DNA of 64,000 nt from Rotaria macrura (taxonomy: Eukaryota; Rotifera; Eurotatoria; Philodinida; Philodinidae), in NCBI GenBank assembly GCA_900239685.1, contig OENT01000468.1, positions 1 to 64,000 on the forward strand, read 5' to 3'. The position numbers and the translations under genes were made by a program. The stretch's first letter is position 1. Each line of letters begins with the position of its first letter. The notes beneath the pieces are model-generated. The model worked only from the letters and a program-made list of their open reading frames with translations. It searched no databases and was not told the DNA's origin. Of this stretch, positions 10,764-24,700 are shown one piece after another.

Positions 10764-13670
10764 AAAATTCATTAATTTTGATTAGTTTGATGGTTCACTG
10801 GAAATTTTAGTAGCAATAATGTTTTTCTTCTTGGTAGGTTTCGGTTTCGCAAGAGCTTTCTGAATATGTCTGGTACTAATTAGCAGTGTATGTTGGCATG
10901 AATAGTTGTTTTCTTTGATGGGTATAATTTTCTATTCACTTGTTTAGTCGATGAAGAAGATGTTATCGGAAGAGTAAAGAATTAACGATAAGGAATGAAT
11001 GTTAGGTTGATTGGTTCATCAGGAATTTCTGGTCTTTCGAAATCACATCTTCTACGATTTGCCTAGCATGTTATTTTAGAGCATTCATTTCAGAAATGTC
11101 ACTTATTCAGATTAATTTATTAAGTAAGGTTTTCCTAAATCAATGAAACGTTATATCTATTTGTATAGTATTTGATAAACTAGGGCGAGAAATGTTTAAA
11201 ACATTATGTACCTTCGTCATATCACCCATTCTAGTTTTGAGGGAATATTGATGTCACTCGAATTCGTTTCCATACTTTAGTTGATGTCTTTCTTTAAATA
11301 TGTTTTACTTCGTGAGCAACAGAGTTGGAAAAGCTTTTCATGAACTAAACTCAAAAACAGACTCTTTTGATTCTACCCTTGAAGATAGATAGTAATTTTC
11401 CATCTTTCAGAGGGTAGTACTCAAATCTCTTGCCGAGTTTAAAGCGACAGAGTTTGTAAACTGAGATTCTGACGTTCGTTTATTATATTTCATGATTTTA
11501 TTTTCTACAATGAAAGACATATCAACATTTTCCAGTTCCGAAAGAAGTTTGCAGATTCGAACTGACAATGTTTTATGCTTTCTTCGGACAATTTTTTGAA
11601 AGTATAGAGACGCAACGATAATTTTTTTCTAAAAGGTCTCTTCTATTTAGTCATACAGAATAAACTAAGTGACTAAGTTTTTTCACTTAGCTCCTCGATC
11701 GTCTGATCAGATCGTATCAAATATTCTCAACTAGTTACATCTCCTGATTAGAATTATGTTGTGTGAGAAATTCAGTCTTACAAAATTATCCGAAGGATGC
11801 ATATGTCTCATTTAAATGATTGATGACACTCTAAGAGGCCTTATCGAAATGTAACATAGAGAATTGAACGAAAAAAAGAATTCAAAACCTATGCATTCGA
11901 TATGAACTGAATGTATATGAGATTTAGAACAATAATAAATACTGTTGTTTACATGCAAGATATTTTTTGTAGTTCCATTATGAAATGAACACAATGATTT
12001 TAATAATTTAATTATAGAAAAAAGGAAATCATGTCATGAGCTTCACTATAACTATAAGTGCTGATCAAATGGGAATTTCACATGTAATGAAAATCTTGTT
12101 CGCATATAAAAGACTAAACTTGTTGGAATTCCCATAGAAGAACGTTTTTTTTATCACCTAGTAATGAATATGATTTAATCGAAATATATGTTTTCCTCAT
12201 GCTGATTAAAGCACTTCCTGTACGGTTGAATTTCATGTTTTCGAAAATTGTTGATGATCAATATGAGTTTTCTCAGACAAGGAACAATGATCTTTACGAG
12301 CCCAAATCTCACAGTTATCGTTTTACAAGAATTTAAACTTGAAAAAGAACGTTCCGATTATGAATATACATGCACATTTATTAGTCGTTTGAATGCGAAT
12401 ATCTAGCTATAAGTAGCCTGCTTCGGTCATTGTCACTCATCATTAAGCATGATGCGTTCGAGATGCGTTACAAAGGAGATTGTCCAACAAGAAAACAAGT
12501 GAAAATATTATATGATTTGTTGCTTCGAAAACATATCAAAACTGCAGTACAAAGTCGCCTTGATCTACCAGGGATGCGTTTTCATATGTATGATCAATGA
12601 ATTCGTTCGAATGAAACCAATATGATTCTATTTGGAAATCGTTCCAAATCTGTTATCCGAATCAATAAAAAAAACATTGAGATAATCAAAATGATTTACT
12701 TATTAAGTCATTATTTGGACACTTGTATATTCATTCAGTGCCGGTCAGTACTATACTGTTGTAGAAGCTGAGATATTTTCAACGAAAGATAATCTGAAGT
12801 TTAAGATCCTTGCACTCTTTTCTTTTGTTCTCTCAACATTGTAAGAAGCATCCATATTTAAGTAAGTGTTCGAAAAAATCACTGAAACTGTCACTTCAAA
12901 ATTTTTGTAATAATCATTACCAAAAATGAAATTCAGCGAAAATTTTACTGCTCTCAATTTAGTTATCGTAGATGCAACATTACAACTGAAAATACTTTAT
13001 TCGATGTCAGAATGTTTCTAAGAAACGAACAATTTTTATACTAGTGGATTTTAACGAAGAGTTTTATGTTGATTAGTGTATAATTATAATGACATCTTAT
13101 TCTTGTAAATTACATACAGATAGATGAAACACAATTTATATATTTTCATAAATCTAGAACTTGAAGATGTCATGCATCGATGTGAATTTCATCGTCGAGT
13201 TCTAATATGATCCTAAATTGTGTTATTAAGAATCAACGATTGAATTATACTGTTTTACAGATGTACCAGTTCCAATTATGTTAAGAACATAACATATATT
13301 TTTCGTGATTTGATTGGCGATAGATTGAATGAGTATTCCCAAGTATTGTAGTTTTTGACAAAAACTATCTTTTCTTTTACTGAATGTGAATCACTGAATG
13401 TTCAAAGAGTTTCTTTATCTGTTGATTAGTCATATTTAAGTGAGGAGATGGTGAAGAATGAGGATACAGAAAACAAGTATAAAACATATATATTTTCTGT
13501 GTGACATCGGAAAATGAAATTTGAAAATCAACTGTCATTATTCCTCGCTACGTCTAATAGGTTTCCTTATGACTGTGAAGATAAAAAACTTCCAGAATTA
13601 TCAATGAATCAAAAGCAACAATATTGATGCGTACATATTCCGTTTAAAATCTATTATTCACTGTTGTTGT
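10764..13670. other. Gene-free stretch between the duplication units
   Basis: No supported gene. A plus-strand open run of about 58 codons near 12424-12597 has a reasonable composition but no splice partners or recognisable motif. The junction of the two tandem units should lie here; no sharp breakpoint was visible. Confidence 0.4.
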
Positions 13671-14948
13671 TTATCTACTGGATCCCTCATATTCATTTGT
13701 TAATAAGCTTTTTTCATCCAATTGATCAAACCAGCTGTCCACACCACCCAGGATAGATTTCACAACATACTAAATGAAAAAAGAAAAATCGAACAATGAA
13801 CACGGGTTCGAATACTTACATCACCATAACTAAATGGAAAAGATGCTCCTTGTACTGCAAGAATTTCATTTCTTTCACTTTTATAATCATCGACAACATC
13901 AAGATTTGGAATTGTCTTATCCCAATCATTCAAATACGACATGGAATGATGATCATCTACAAACAAGATAAAAACATTTTTCAACTATACTTTTTCCGTC
14001 CACTAAGTTTGATTGATTCTATTGGACTTTTCCCCAGTTACCTGTACATGCAATGATCGTGACTGGTATTCGATCTATAGGCACGCGTTCATGTAGCAAA
14101 ATTTCTCGAAATTCATCGATTTTCGTTTTTCCATTGTCATCAGTCGGCTCGCCATCGGTCGCCAACAGTATGAGTAGTTTTCGTTTATCGATTTCGTTCC
14201 TTTTATGTGTGAGAACTTGTCGTAGTACTCGTGCGATTGGAGTTGGACCTAACACGAGTTCAACACTCGATATGTTTTATTCAATAAATCTTTGGAGTAT
14301 ACCTTCAGGAGGTAAAGCAAACATAATAGTCAACTCTTCGGAATTGCATACATTGAGCATTGGTTCACGATTAAGAAAGTAGACATCGACACCATCGGGA
14401 TCAAGTGTACTGGCTAAGTCGACAACGATTGAAACCGTTTGTTGAAGTTCATCCCCTTAACGAATGAAAATGAAAATATCATCGTGATTATTAATGACTA
14501 ATGCAATATTTTTACAGCGTGTCGGTTGCTTATTGTATGGACCAGTAACATCGCCTTGGAAAGAAAACAGACAGTTGATGATCTCAATTGAATATTGAAA
14601 TTATGAAATAACTCACTTAGCTCTTCATTCATTGAACCAGAGTCATCACAAATAAAAACTATTTCATAACCATCTAAGTTACGTAGTTTTGAAGCAAACA
14701 TTCTGTTGACTAAATACAATAGAAAAAAACGTGGATGGTATATACTTGGACTTTTGTTTATGCTAAAAATATTGAATGAACAAACTTTCATAGCGATCGA
14801 GAATAGACTGAAATTTTTGCATTCGTTGTTCATTTGACATGAGCGCCTGTTGATCATTGCGTCGACTCTGTTGATAGTAGGAATTGTTTACGTAATTAAC
14901 ATAATTTGACGACGGAAGTGCTGTTTCAACGATTTTCTTTCGAGACAT
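13671..14948 (-). CDS. Small intracellular vWA-domain protein, copy 2
   Basis: Same seven-exon structure as copy 1: 14786-14948, 14617-14709, 14516-14554, 14303-14455, 14042-14248, 13820-13956 and 13671-13769, giving 296 aa. Exons 1-5 and their introns read as identical to copy 1. The differences fall in exon 6 (three residues in the GLDVVDDYR / NLDVVDDYK region), intron 6 (a 19-base net length difference) and exon 7. There the tail is longer (DEKSLLTNEYEGSSR instead of DERKVATY). The MIDAS residues are intact, so both copies look functional. The partner or pathway is unknown. Confidence 0.85.
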
Positions 14949-17900
14949 ATTGTAGCTACGAAACGTTTGATTTACGTTCGATAGATGGTAATTATAAGAG
15001 CGTATATTAGTAAATCTATAAAGTTTATGAAATCATAATCTGGATTTTAGTTACATTGTTTAACACGAATAGATAATTGAAAGTATAAAATATCCGTACT
15101 CTTAAGTCAAAACGATAAAACTTTTAGCTGGAAGTATATACGTATTGGTTTCACATAGGAAATGAAATATATTCATTCAATTACATTCATCTATACGCAT
15201 GAAAAATAGAAAATAAGTTATTGGCAATGACTCATTGCCAAGTTTCGGTGTAGTTTTTACTTAATGATCAAAATTCTCTTATCATTATCTCGTATCTTAC
15301 AAACTGCCTTTGTCACTCAAATATCACATGGGTGTGTTTACCTTATCGCTTTCCTATTGCATACGTTTCCTTTCATGATCTCCTCTTTCAGTTGATTGTA
15401 ATAGCATGTCATTTTTGTGTTAACAATGCAACTGTATAATTGGATAAATTAAAATAAAATACACCTCGACTCACAGGACAGAGCTAGACTTTCTTAAGGC
15501 AAGATACAGTTAGCTTATGTTTTACTCTCTGCCTTGTTCTTCAAGGCAGAGCAGGGTAAAAAAATTTTGGCCTGATGCTACGAAAAAAAGCGATGAAAAG
15601 GGATCTGATCGAAATCGAATCTTTTTAATTAAAAGCCAATTAAAAATGGCAATATATTTATTGTATTTTGATCGAGTGAAATAGACTTTAAAAACAAATT
15701 TAAATGAATCAAATCTTATTATCAAATTGAAATTGATGAAAATTGTAGCCGAGTTTATTTTCTAGTGTATATCTCAAGTCTCCATATTACATGATTTTCT
15801 TGTTCAATAAGTTTATAAACGTGAAAAAGAACTGCAGTTAAGAAAATCAAATAAAACGTTATTTCTTTATTTGGGGACTCAATTAGAGAAAAGGCGATTT
15901 TAATAAAATACTGCTCAAAAGTTGGATATTACATAGGAGGAAAGTCTTCTTCTTTCAACTTCAGCTTACTCTTCTGGAACTTCTCGATGCCTCATCGCAC
16001 TTTTGTATGTCTGAAAGATGCAAGTAGTCATTTCTCTCATTTAACACTATTTTATATTAGAAGAACGTTCATTAGCAGTTATTCCACAAGTAACAGATGA
16101 ACATACATTTAGATTTCGCTTCAAATTTTCATGCGATTGCTACTCTCAGACATAGCCGTGTCGTTTCATTGTCACTGTATCAAATAAAGATGAACGGAAG
16201 AATAAAGATTCTTTTTCTCTGGTAGGTAAGCAGGCGAAAACGTATTATAACATAAAGATATGTTAATCAATACACTGTGGTACTGCCAACATTATTTCAT
16301 CACGTGATGTTAATAACAAGAACGAATTGATGCAGGAAAAATACATGGAAAAAAATCTGCTGTATCCTTCCTGCTCATCTCTAGAGTGTAACGTCCGTTT
16401 TGAGCTACTTGGTAAAGATTAAAGATCACGTTTTCAGGAAAGTTTTTCTTAAGATTTATTTTATGAAGATAAATAAGAACGGCCACCTACGCTTATTTTT
16501 TACTATTAATAAAAGTAAAAGGGCACTTATGGTCAGGCACGATATTTTTCCAGGATATTCCTATTTTCATTTGCAACATTCCTATTCGATATTTCATAAG
16601 TAAGACATAAATATCTAACTTGAAAACAATAACATCGTTTTTATTGAGCCTTACAATTTTGTTACAAGGATACTCAGTGTAGAAGTTTCACTTTTACTTG
16701 TTCTGCGCTCAGCACTACCCTGTCCTGCACCGATCTCTAATTCACAAGTATTTCCCTTCTATTCGAAATCTTCACGCCATGTTCGCATAATTTTGCTATC
16801 ATATTTCTATTTCATCAATGCACAGTCGGGTTTTCTTCAGATGACATTTATTGTAAACGCATTGCCATTGTAAAGATAGCAATGTTTGACTTTTGTTTAT
16901 TCATTTTACTAAAAAATTCACTTGATTAGTCATACAGTAAAGACTAATAATTAATTAAGACTTACATGTATTACAAACTTTCTACGGTATGCAATATCTT
17001 CACTTGATTTGCACAATGCAAACTGCTTAAATGATCGAAAATGTTTCTTTTCTTCTTCAAGGTTTTTCGTTCGATTACTTGCTTGTACGACTATGTTTTT
17101 AATTCGTCTTTTTACTACGACAATATTTGATTTCTTCTTCAATGATACTTCACTTTTCTACAGGACTAAGAGAAGATTTTTATTGTCTTATTTTTATGAC
17201 GGTGACAACAATTTCTTAGAAAAAACAATCACGAACATGGCAGCTGTTTGTTTATTAATGATGAACAATTGTCTAGTTATGTTTGTTTCCATTTCAACAT
17301 TAAACTGCCCAGGTCGAGAAGTACGAGCCGGAAGTTTCGGCCCAGAACTGACAAGAATTTGAGAAAACTGACAGCCGAATATGGCCATCAGATTTTTCAT
17401 CGGAGCCCCGATATTTTTCTGTGGATTCTATCCAGAAATACACAGAATCTTGCGACAGAAATTTTCAACATGGGTACCATTTAAAATCATGTATCGCTAA
17501 GAAAAATGATGAATTTCGAATGATGAAAGCAGAAAGTTTACTTTCTTCACTCACTAAGAGTTTCCTCTAAGAACTCGACGAAAGATTAGCTTCATTCGAG
17601 AAAACTTATTTTCTCATCGATGAGTATCATCTATTGAATATACAGATGATTATTAAAGAAATCAAATTCATATGCCAATTGTTCTATTACATAAATAATG
17701 AACAATCCGAGCCCATCTTTATCAAACAATCGTCTTCGAAAACAAAACGAGTCTGATAATGATAATGGTGCCCATATAGATAGTGTTTCATAAAGAAATA
17801 GTCTATGTCTATCATTGTATTGCTTTTTATCTGGAAAAAGAACCTACATCGTAAGATGCAAAAGTAACGAACAGCCTTTGTCGTGCAGAAAACCTTCGAG

Positions 17901-19500
17901 ATATAACTTCTTGTGTTTCAACGTCCCTCTTTGTTTATCTCTCGTACAGCGATACGAGATGTTGTTAGTAGAAACTCATCAACACTTTGAACATTTGACA
18001 ATCTCTGACATAGGCTAATTTTTTTTCCAAACTCGACTCAATCGTACTCCTGGATATGTTTTCATGTTGTGACCGAACATTAGTTGAACCAAGACAAACA
18101 TACGATTGAAAATTGATTCAAACTTACTTCATATAAGAAACTTTTCTTTTCTCTTTTCTGGAAAAGTTCAATTATTCAGCTCTTTGTTTTTCTTTATTCT
18201 GTTTTTACTTGGAAACAATCAATATTCTCCCGTCATTATTTCTTTGATATTTTGAAGTTAATATAGCAATGTTATTCAATAATCGTTTATTGTTATGTTT
18301 CTTAATTCACTGTTGAATGTAATCCAAATCACATTCATTAATATTTAAGTGACAATATTCTAGCAACAAGTTTTACTGATACGTACCTGAAGAAATTGAA
18401 GTGAAATAGAACCGAAAATGAATGATACATCATCTGTCATTGTATCAAACTTTAGTTTTTTTACTCGAATAGTACTTCCATCTACAGCATCTTTAAATGT
18501 ATGACCCAATACTGATAAGACAGTGTCCTAAGGACGCCGACTCGAACTTAGTTTATTCATTGCTATACCTCAAGTTTTATTATTTCACAGTGAATGACAA
18601 ATATCAACTCCAAAGCAATACCTTTTTCGAGGATAACGCAGATTCCAATCAAATGTCCACATTTTCACTCGGAGATGAGCCGAATAATTTCCAAAACATG
18701 AGTTGGTCTCTTGTCAAAATATGTGAGATTGTAAAATATATTAAATAGTGTCACGTATATCACTGTGATCCAGATCGAAGAAAAAGGATCATGGAATGAC
18801 ATTAATTTGCGGTTCTGTTCAGCGTCAATCGTGAAATCACTGAGAACATACTTCTAAATCAAAGATGGACAAGTAAAGCTTTTCTCCACTCAAGTTTAGT
18901 TAAGTCATGACTTGACTTACCCATATCTGTCCTCGATTGTGTTCGACACTGTAGGGAAAGATCAATTATCCCATGACAAGGAAGTCTCGTTGTACTGTGT
19001 GAACAATATTCTTTATACATTTCTCTACGACTCTAAAGAAGATATACGTATCAAAATATATTACGTACAATTTTTCTATGATTAGTGACAAAACATACAT
19101 TGTGTCGTGCATTTTGATCTCTTATGATTTCAAAAGCTTCGAAAATGAATGCCAAAGATTTCAATTTAGAAGTGTTGGATGCTCGTCATAACGATTACGA
19201 AACCAAGTTTTCATCTGCTCGTGCGCTCGCGAAAGCTTCTTAGGGAGTCTTATCAAGCTCATGCAAAAATATTACATATTGTCTACAATAGCATACTACA
19301 CTACTTGTCTTTCTCCCAGGCATTATTCATATGCAGACATGTCAAAAGCTAGCAATTAATGTATATTCAAAAATGGGGACATAAATTAAAAAAAAAACAT
19401 CAGCGTTTCCAAACTTCGTTGTATTCGACGACAAATAAATTCCAATAGTTGGACATGTTCAACTATTTCTTTTCAAATAGTTATTGGTTTCGACTAACTA
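14949..19500. other. Gene-poor stretch of duplication unit 2
   Basis: 14949-15024 is identical to the copy 1 upstream DNA. A perfect 10-bp hairpin (CTCTGCCTTG ... CAAGGCAGAG) lies at 15527-15551. Around 17311-17480 a GC-richer patch may be a transposon relic. On the minus strand near 18370-18480 there is an exon-like frame ending at a GTACGT donor (contains DAVDGSTIRVKKLKFD), with no convincing partner exons. No complete gene was found. Confidence 0.4.
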
Positions 19501-19526
19501 CTATCTTCACAGCGATGCTGCTATGC

Positions 19527-19940
19527 ATGGGATGAACATCATCATGTAGCTATTGTTCTGTTCGTCTCTCTTCAATCTACACATCTATTTCACGAACAAG
19601 TGTCCAACTACACACATCTCCCGTTATTGACTCCGATGGCTATCCATGGCTTCAACAGTTCAACGATAATTTTTTTCTTGAATAAAGTTAATCATGCACT
19701 TGTTATGTCAATAAAAACAACAATCTTTGCCAATTCATTAAACGATGACGAAATGTGAATTGTTCTGTATGAGCTACAGATGCATTACGAATCATCCATC
19801 TGCCAAGCTTGTAACGCAGTAAACTTTTCCATAAATTACTAATTTACTTATGAAAGACTGTTGACGCTATCGAAAATCGTCTGAACTCAGTGTGATGTCG
19901 TATTAGATGTCTAATTTTCAAAATAGCGGGAGAGATTATT
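19527..19940. repeat. Conserved island A' (duplicate of 6301-6710)
   Basis: Second copy of island A, same orientation. Similarity fades through about 20070 and then gives way to sequence unrelated to the cyclin locus. The minus-strand open frame at 19844-20140 is not preserved in the first copy, which argues against protein coding. Confidence 0.8.
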
Positions 19941-20412
19941 GTCTTTTCGACACAAAACTTGGTATAACCTGACTGCCCATAACTATAAAACACATGATTC
20001 ATTCGCTTTTTTTCTTCAATGGGAAATGGTAGGGAAGCATTAAATTTGACCATATGTAACACGGATATTATGAGGTACAGTTCATGAACTATGGTGTATT
20101 CATTTTCAGAAATCAAACAAAATGCTGTCATTGTTGTCATTGGAATTGAATTTCTTCATGGTTTTCTTTTGACAACAGAACAACAACAGTGATGACGACG
20201 AAAGTTCATCTAATACTTTTTCACTTTTTATTATTTGTCGTTTAATTGAAGTTCAATGATTCAATTTATCAAAGAAACAAGAATCATAAGCTATTTGATT
20301 CAATAGTACAAATAAATTGAACTCTAGAAAAAACATGAGGGTCAAATGACACTCTATCGATGATTATGATGCATTCACAAATGTATGATTACCGAGTTTC
20401 GAGACATTCTTC

Positions 20413-20960
20413 ACTTTCGTGTTGATTATCCCGATACAAATATCTTTTTGAACTGACCCATCTTCATTCCTTCCTTCCTTCTTTTTCATCCTTTAATCTT
20501 TCGTGTTTCATTCGACACGCGTTCATGCGCTTCTTTCTAAAATATACATGATGTTTAATGATTTTGACACACTCGCCGCCGCTACCGATTCGTTTTGTTC
20601 TCTTCGCCATAAATCATAATCACAAATTCAAATAAACGATTCAAAGTGTATGAAATCGAAATGGCTATTCATTCGCCTACGCGCAATGCAGATTATGAAT
20701 TAGAAGATGAGCAACATCAACGAACTGTGACATTCAGTTCTTTCTAACTCAACAGTGGTCGACGACACCTGTTTGTCACAGCTCGACAATGTATACAAAT
20801 GTCGTAAATGACTCAGTGATGTAATGCTAATGATAGTCAAGAATGATGAGCAAATTATTGTCTTATTAATGTTAGAGAATATAGATAATCATGGTATGAA
20901 TGAGTGAAAAAATGAAGACATTTCACATATCGTACAATCAGAATATAATTGGTCACATAA
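20413..20960. repeat. Conserved island B' (duplicate of 8632-9175)
   Basis: Second copy of island B, same orientation. Only about 340 bp of unrelated DNA separates the faded end of A' from B', whereas the A-B gap in unit 1 is about 1.8 kb and holds the cyclin-like gene. Confidence 0.8.
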
Positions 20961-21048
20961 CACAAATGATGTAAATTTATTAGCAATAGAATGTTGAACA
21001 ATTTGATATGTATTTGAAAACATTAATAAAATATCATCTTGTTATTTT

Positions 21049-21505
21049 CTAAGCACTTTGGTCCATTTTATTGGCGATATGTTCGAATTCTCGTTGTAGC
21101 GTTTTCAATGTTTCTATAATGATTAAAAAATTGAGATTATTCCCATAATCTATTAATACATGGAAAAGAAGAGATATGTATTGCATACCTGTACAATTTT
21201 TGAGTGCCGTGTCTTTATCACTTTTGAAAAAAATCAAACTCCCTGGCTGTTGAATGTAGACTTTCTTAAATGTTTAGATATGTGCGATTATGAACTGTCT
21301 CATTCGAATAAAACGGTACATACGCGTCCTTGTTTTAACGTTTCAAGTTCGTGTCGTAGAACATTCGTAGCTTGAATCTAAATATGAAAAGCAAAATAAT
21401 AAAATATACCATAGTATTACTTATTGCTGGTTTGTAAAAATTTTATAAGCATAAAGAAATAAGTTCACTCACCTTCGTTTGAATACTCGAATTTGATGAA
21501 GACAT
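21049..21505 (-). CDS. ASDURF: ASDURF-like prefoldin subunit
   Basis: Four minus-strand exons: 21473-21505, 21324-21377, 21189-21264 and 21049-21113, giving 75 aa. All have GT-AG introns and matching phase. It is almost all coiled coil, with a central block RKVYIQQPGSLIFFKSDKD between two helices. That block and its spacing match ASDURF, the small prefoldin-like protein of the PAQosome (R2TP/URI prefoldin-like co-chaperone), which carries KVY...NIFFLADR. In vertebrates ASDURF is the upstream ORF of the ASNSD1 mRNA; here no asparagine-synthetase-like frame follows, so it seems a stand-alone gene. It lies 290 bp downstream of FEN1 on the same strand. The exon 3 acceptor (TTTAAG|AAAGTC) was chosen because it restores the KVY motif and keeps frame. 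Confidence 0.8.
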
Positions 21506-21795
21506 GAGAACGAACTATCGTTTATTTTCTACAAGATACAAGTTCGATGAAATACACCTTCAATAGTTTTAATTGTTCTCTTGTCTTTATTTCATTATCA
21601 CTTGTTGCATGATGAGAAAAGAAAATCGATACTGTATAGACAATAACAACAAAAAGGAAAAAAATAAACGAATATATAAAAATAAATCTTGCAAACGAGT
21701 TCAACAATAAATAGTTTATTATATAGGATAACAAAAAAGATAATGAGTTGAAGAAGATCGTTTCATATTCTTGTTTGATACTATCATATTCGTTT

Positions 21796-24700
21796 TTATT
21801 TAACTTTAGACTTTTTAGCTGAGCTAGCAGCAACTTTTCCTTTCGACTTATTATCGGCTACTGGTGCATTTTTACGTTTAAGACCTTTATTAGTGGCAGC
21901 CACGGGACTTTCCTTAAATAAAAATGGAAAAATCAATTCATAGTTTTCTTTCAAGACAATAGAATGCATACGGGTTTTTTAGAATTTGACTTTGCCGTGG
22001 TAATCGTTCGAGATACTGCAAAGAACGTATCAAGACGACCTTGTTGAGTTGTTGATCGAGCTTTTATCAATTTTTTCGAACCATTTCGAATACGATCTTC
22101 ACTAGAATATTCAGTAAGCATTTCGTCGACATTTTGAAGTTGATAAGTAAAAATGATGCGATTTCCTATACTCGCAGGACATCTATAATATAGATGGCTT
22201 CTTCCGTTCAAGATTCAGTTTGTTTTTCTGAGACTTAAGTGGGCTGTTATTTCATTCCTGGATTTAAAAAGAAAGAATCTCGTTTTTCTTTCTCATATTC
22301 AGTTCGTCAGATTGCTTTACACATGTCGAGAATACCCAAAAGAGAAAAAACAACACTTAACTGATGTAAAGAATTTGTCATTCTCTACTTGACTTACGAG
22401 TTGTTTTTCTCTTACTAGTACAAACTACTACTCATTCTTCCTTCCCAATAATTCTCAATGTTATGAGTCATATTACCCTGTTTTTCCCCTTGTGATTGAA
22501 ACTAAAAACATACAAGCATATCAATTATTTTCTCATTCATAGTTGACAATCTCATTTAATCATCGTTGCAAACACAGAATGACTGATACTTATTACGTTA
22601 AAGTATATTTTACGAAAAATCAACAACAACCGGAAATTCGTCGATTCACTGTAAGGATATTTTAAATGAAATATTTCGATAATCATTGAAAAATCTAGGT
22701 TGACATTTCACCAAACAATGATGCGTATCAAGATTTATATAAGAAGATAGTCACGTATCAACCTGACATCCAATTAAATGGTTTTACTCTTCAATATATT
22801 GATGAAGAAAACGAGCGTATTACATTTAGTTCAGATGATGAATTACGTTCGGCAATATCATCCAATAAAGATTCAAGTGCACTGAAAATATTTGTTACTA
22901 TGAATGAAACGATCAATCAACAAAGCAATAGAATCAAAAATGATTGTCATGTTGGTGTTGAATGTGACAATTGTAAAGGTCCAGTTGTTGGTTTTCGTTA
23001 CAAATGTTTCGTTTGTGCAAATTATGATCTCTGTGAAAAATGTTCATCAGCCGGCGTTCATTCAGAACATAATATGATTAAAATAACAAAACCAGGAAAT
23101 CTCTATCATCCATATGGTTCACGACATCATACTCGTCGTCATCGTCACGTTTTATCACCACCATTTGTACCTAATCCAGAATTTTTCGAACAAATTCAAA
23201 CACAAATTCCACAATGGTTACCTAATCGAGAAAATGCAGCACAATTTCGTGCACATATGCAACATCATTTTGACAATATTAAAACTAATACACAAACTCA
23301 TATGCAAAACTCCAAACAATACCTTGAAAATGTTGGTCAATATCTACAACAAGCATTGTCACCGTTTGGTATTGATTGCGAGTATCATGTTGATGAAACA
23401 ACAACCCCTTCAGCGGCAACAACAACAACAAATACTCAAGAGGAAACATCATCAAATCAAAATACAGGTCCATCTGAACCAATTGTCGTACCAAAAGAGT
23501 CAGATACAAATAATGAAACACCGAATGTTACCACTAATAATCATAGCGAACAACAAACTCAGCAACAGGGAGGAATTGCATCATGGTTAAATGTGTTTCG
23601 TACCAGTGGAATAAATTCATCAACAACATCCGCTAGTAGTTCTAACAGGGCAGCTCGATTACCATCAGAGAAAGCAATTGAAGAATGTGTTGAAAAACTG
23701 AAGGCTATGGGCTTTGATGATTCTGATGAAGGTCTTCTGCAGCTTATACGATCAAAGAATGGTGACCTTCTTTCAGTACTGGATGAAATGAGTGCACACG
23801 TAGCGTGAAAACTCATTACTTACAATATTCAACATGATTCATAAAACATTCTATTTTTAATCATTCGAAATGATTTATCAAAGACTATGACTCTTGTTTT
23901 TTGTCTTATAAATTATTTATTCGAATCTATTTTATTCACTTGTAAATTACACACTTTTTTTTGATCAATGAAAATAATCTCGAAAGCCAAGCTTGAAAAA
24001 TTGTAATTAGGTACTCATAGCAATAGGGTATTAACGCGCTAAGAGAACGACGATTTTATACAATATTGAGTATAATTTCAATTATACGAAAAATGTCAAT
24101 GGAAGAATTTCCAACATACTAAACTAGTTGTCTAATTCAGATTGATAATGAAATACACAATCAATATCCATTATTTCGATTCGAGGTTTTCTTTCTTCGT
24201 TCACTATTGCTCTATCTTTAGTGTGGACTTTTGATATTTGCTTACTGTTTATCATTTTCTCGGACCTTTCCTTCTCTGAATTTAACCTTGTTGGAATGTT
24301 AACCTTCGATTTAAATACCGATGTACGTATTCAATGCATACATAGGACCTCTAAAGACACTAGTATAACTCAATCTGATCAAGTGCTACATTGTAGGTTA
24401 TTTCTTCAAGGTACAACTTCATTGTTTCATGCCCTTAGTATTGTTCATATAGAAACAGACCAACTAATGATAGGCCATCCTATGTTGTATCATCATCCGT
24501 AGCAAAAGAAAAGACAATCGTCGGTTAACATCCGTAGCAGAGAATGTGAGTAGCCTTCAACATTTTCAACTGAACCTTAAATCGATTATATTTTTCTTCA
24601 AGACATTTTATATGAATTTCCGATAAGCATTTTCTACGTTTAACAGTAAGAAAATTTTAATTCTAAAAACGAAAAATTCAAAGAAATAGAGATTTCACAA

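Noticed and set aside
17009..17484. Overlapping plus- and minus-strand frames of 60-117 codons
   Set aside because: Several frames are open at once over a GC-richer patch; none has a recognisable domain, so it is more likely a repeat relic.
19844..20140. 98-aa minus-strand protein in island A'
   Set aside because: The matching DNA in island A has indels that break this frame, so it is not conserved as coding sequence.
21522..21833. 103-aa minus-strand frame
   Set aside because: Overlaps the last FEN1 exon in another frame and the FEN1 3' flank.
21951..22211. Separate small gene holding the FEN1-like C-terminus
   Set aside because: The part upstream of the splice acceptor is unlike FEN1, and joining at the acceptor to exon 9 restores FEN1 exactly in phase and numbering.
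24221..24502. 93-codon frame downstream of the p62-like gene
   Set aside because: No motif and no splice support; composition like the surrounding intron.
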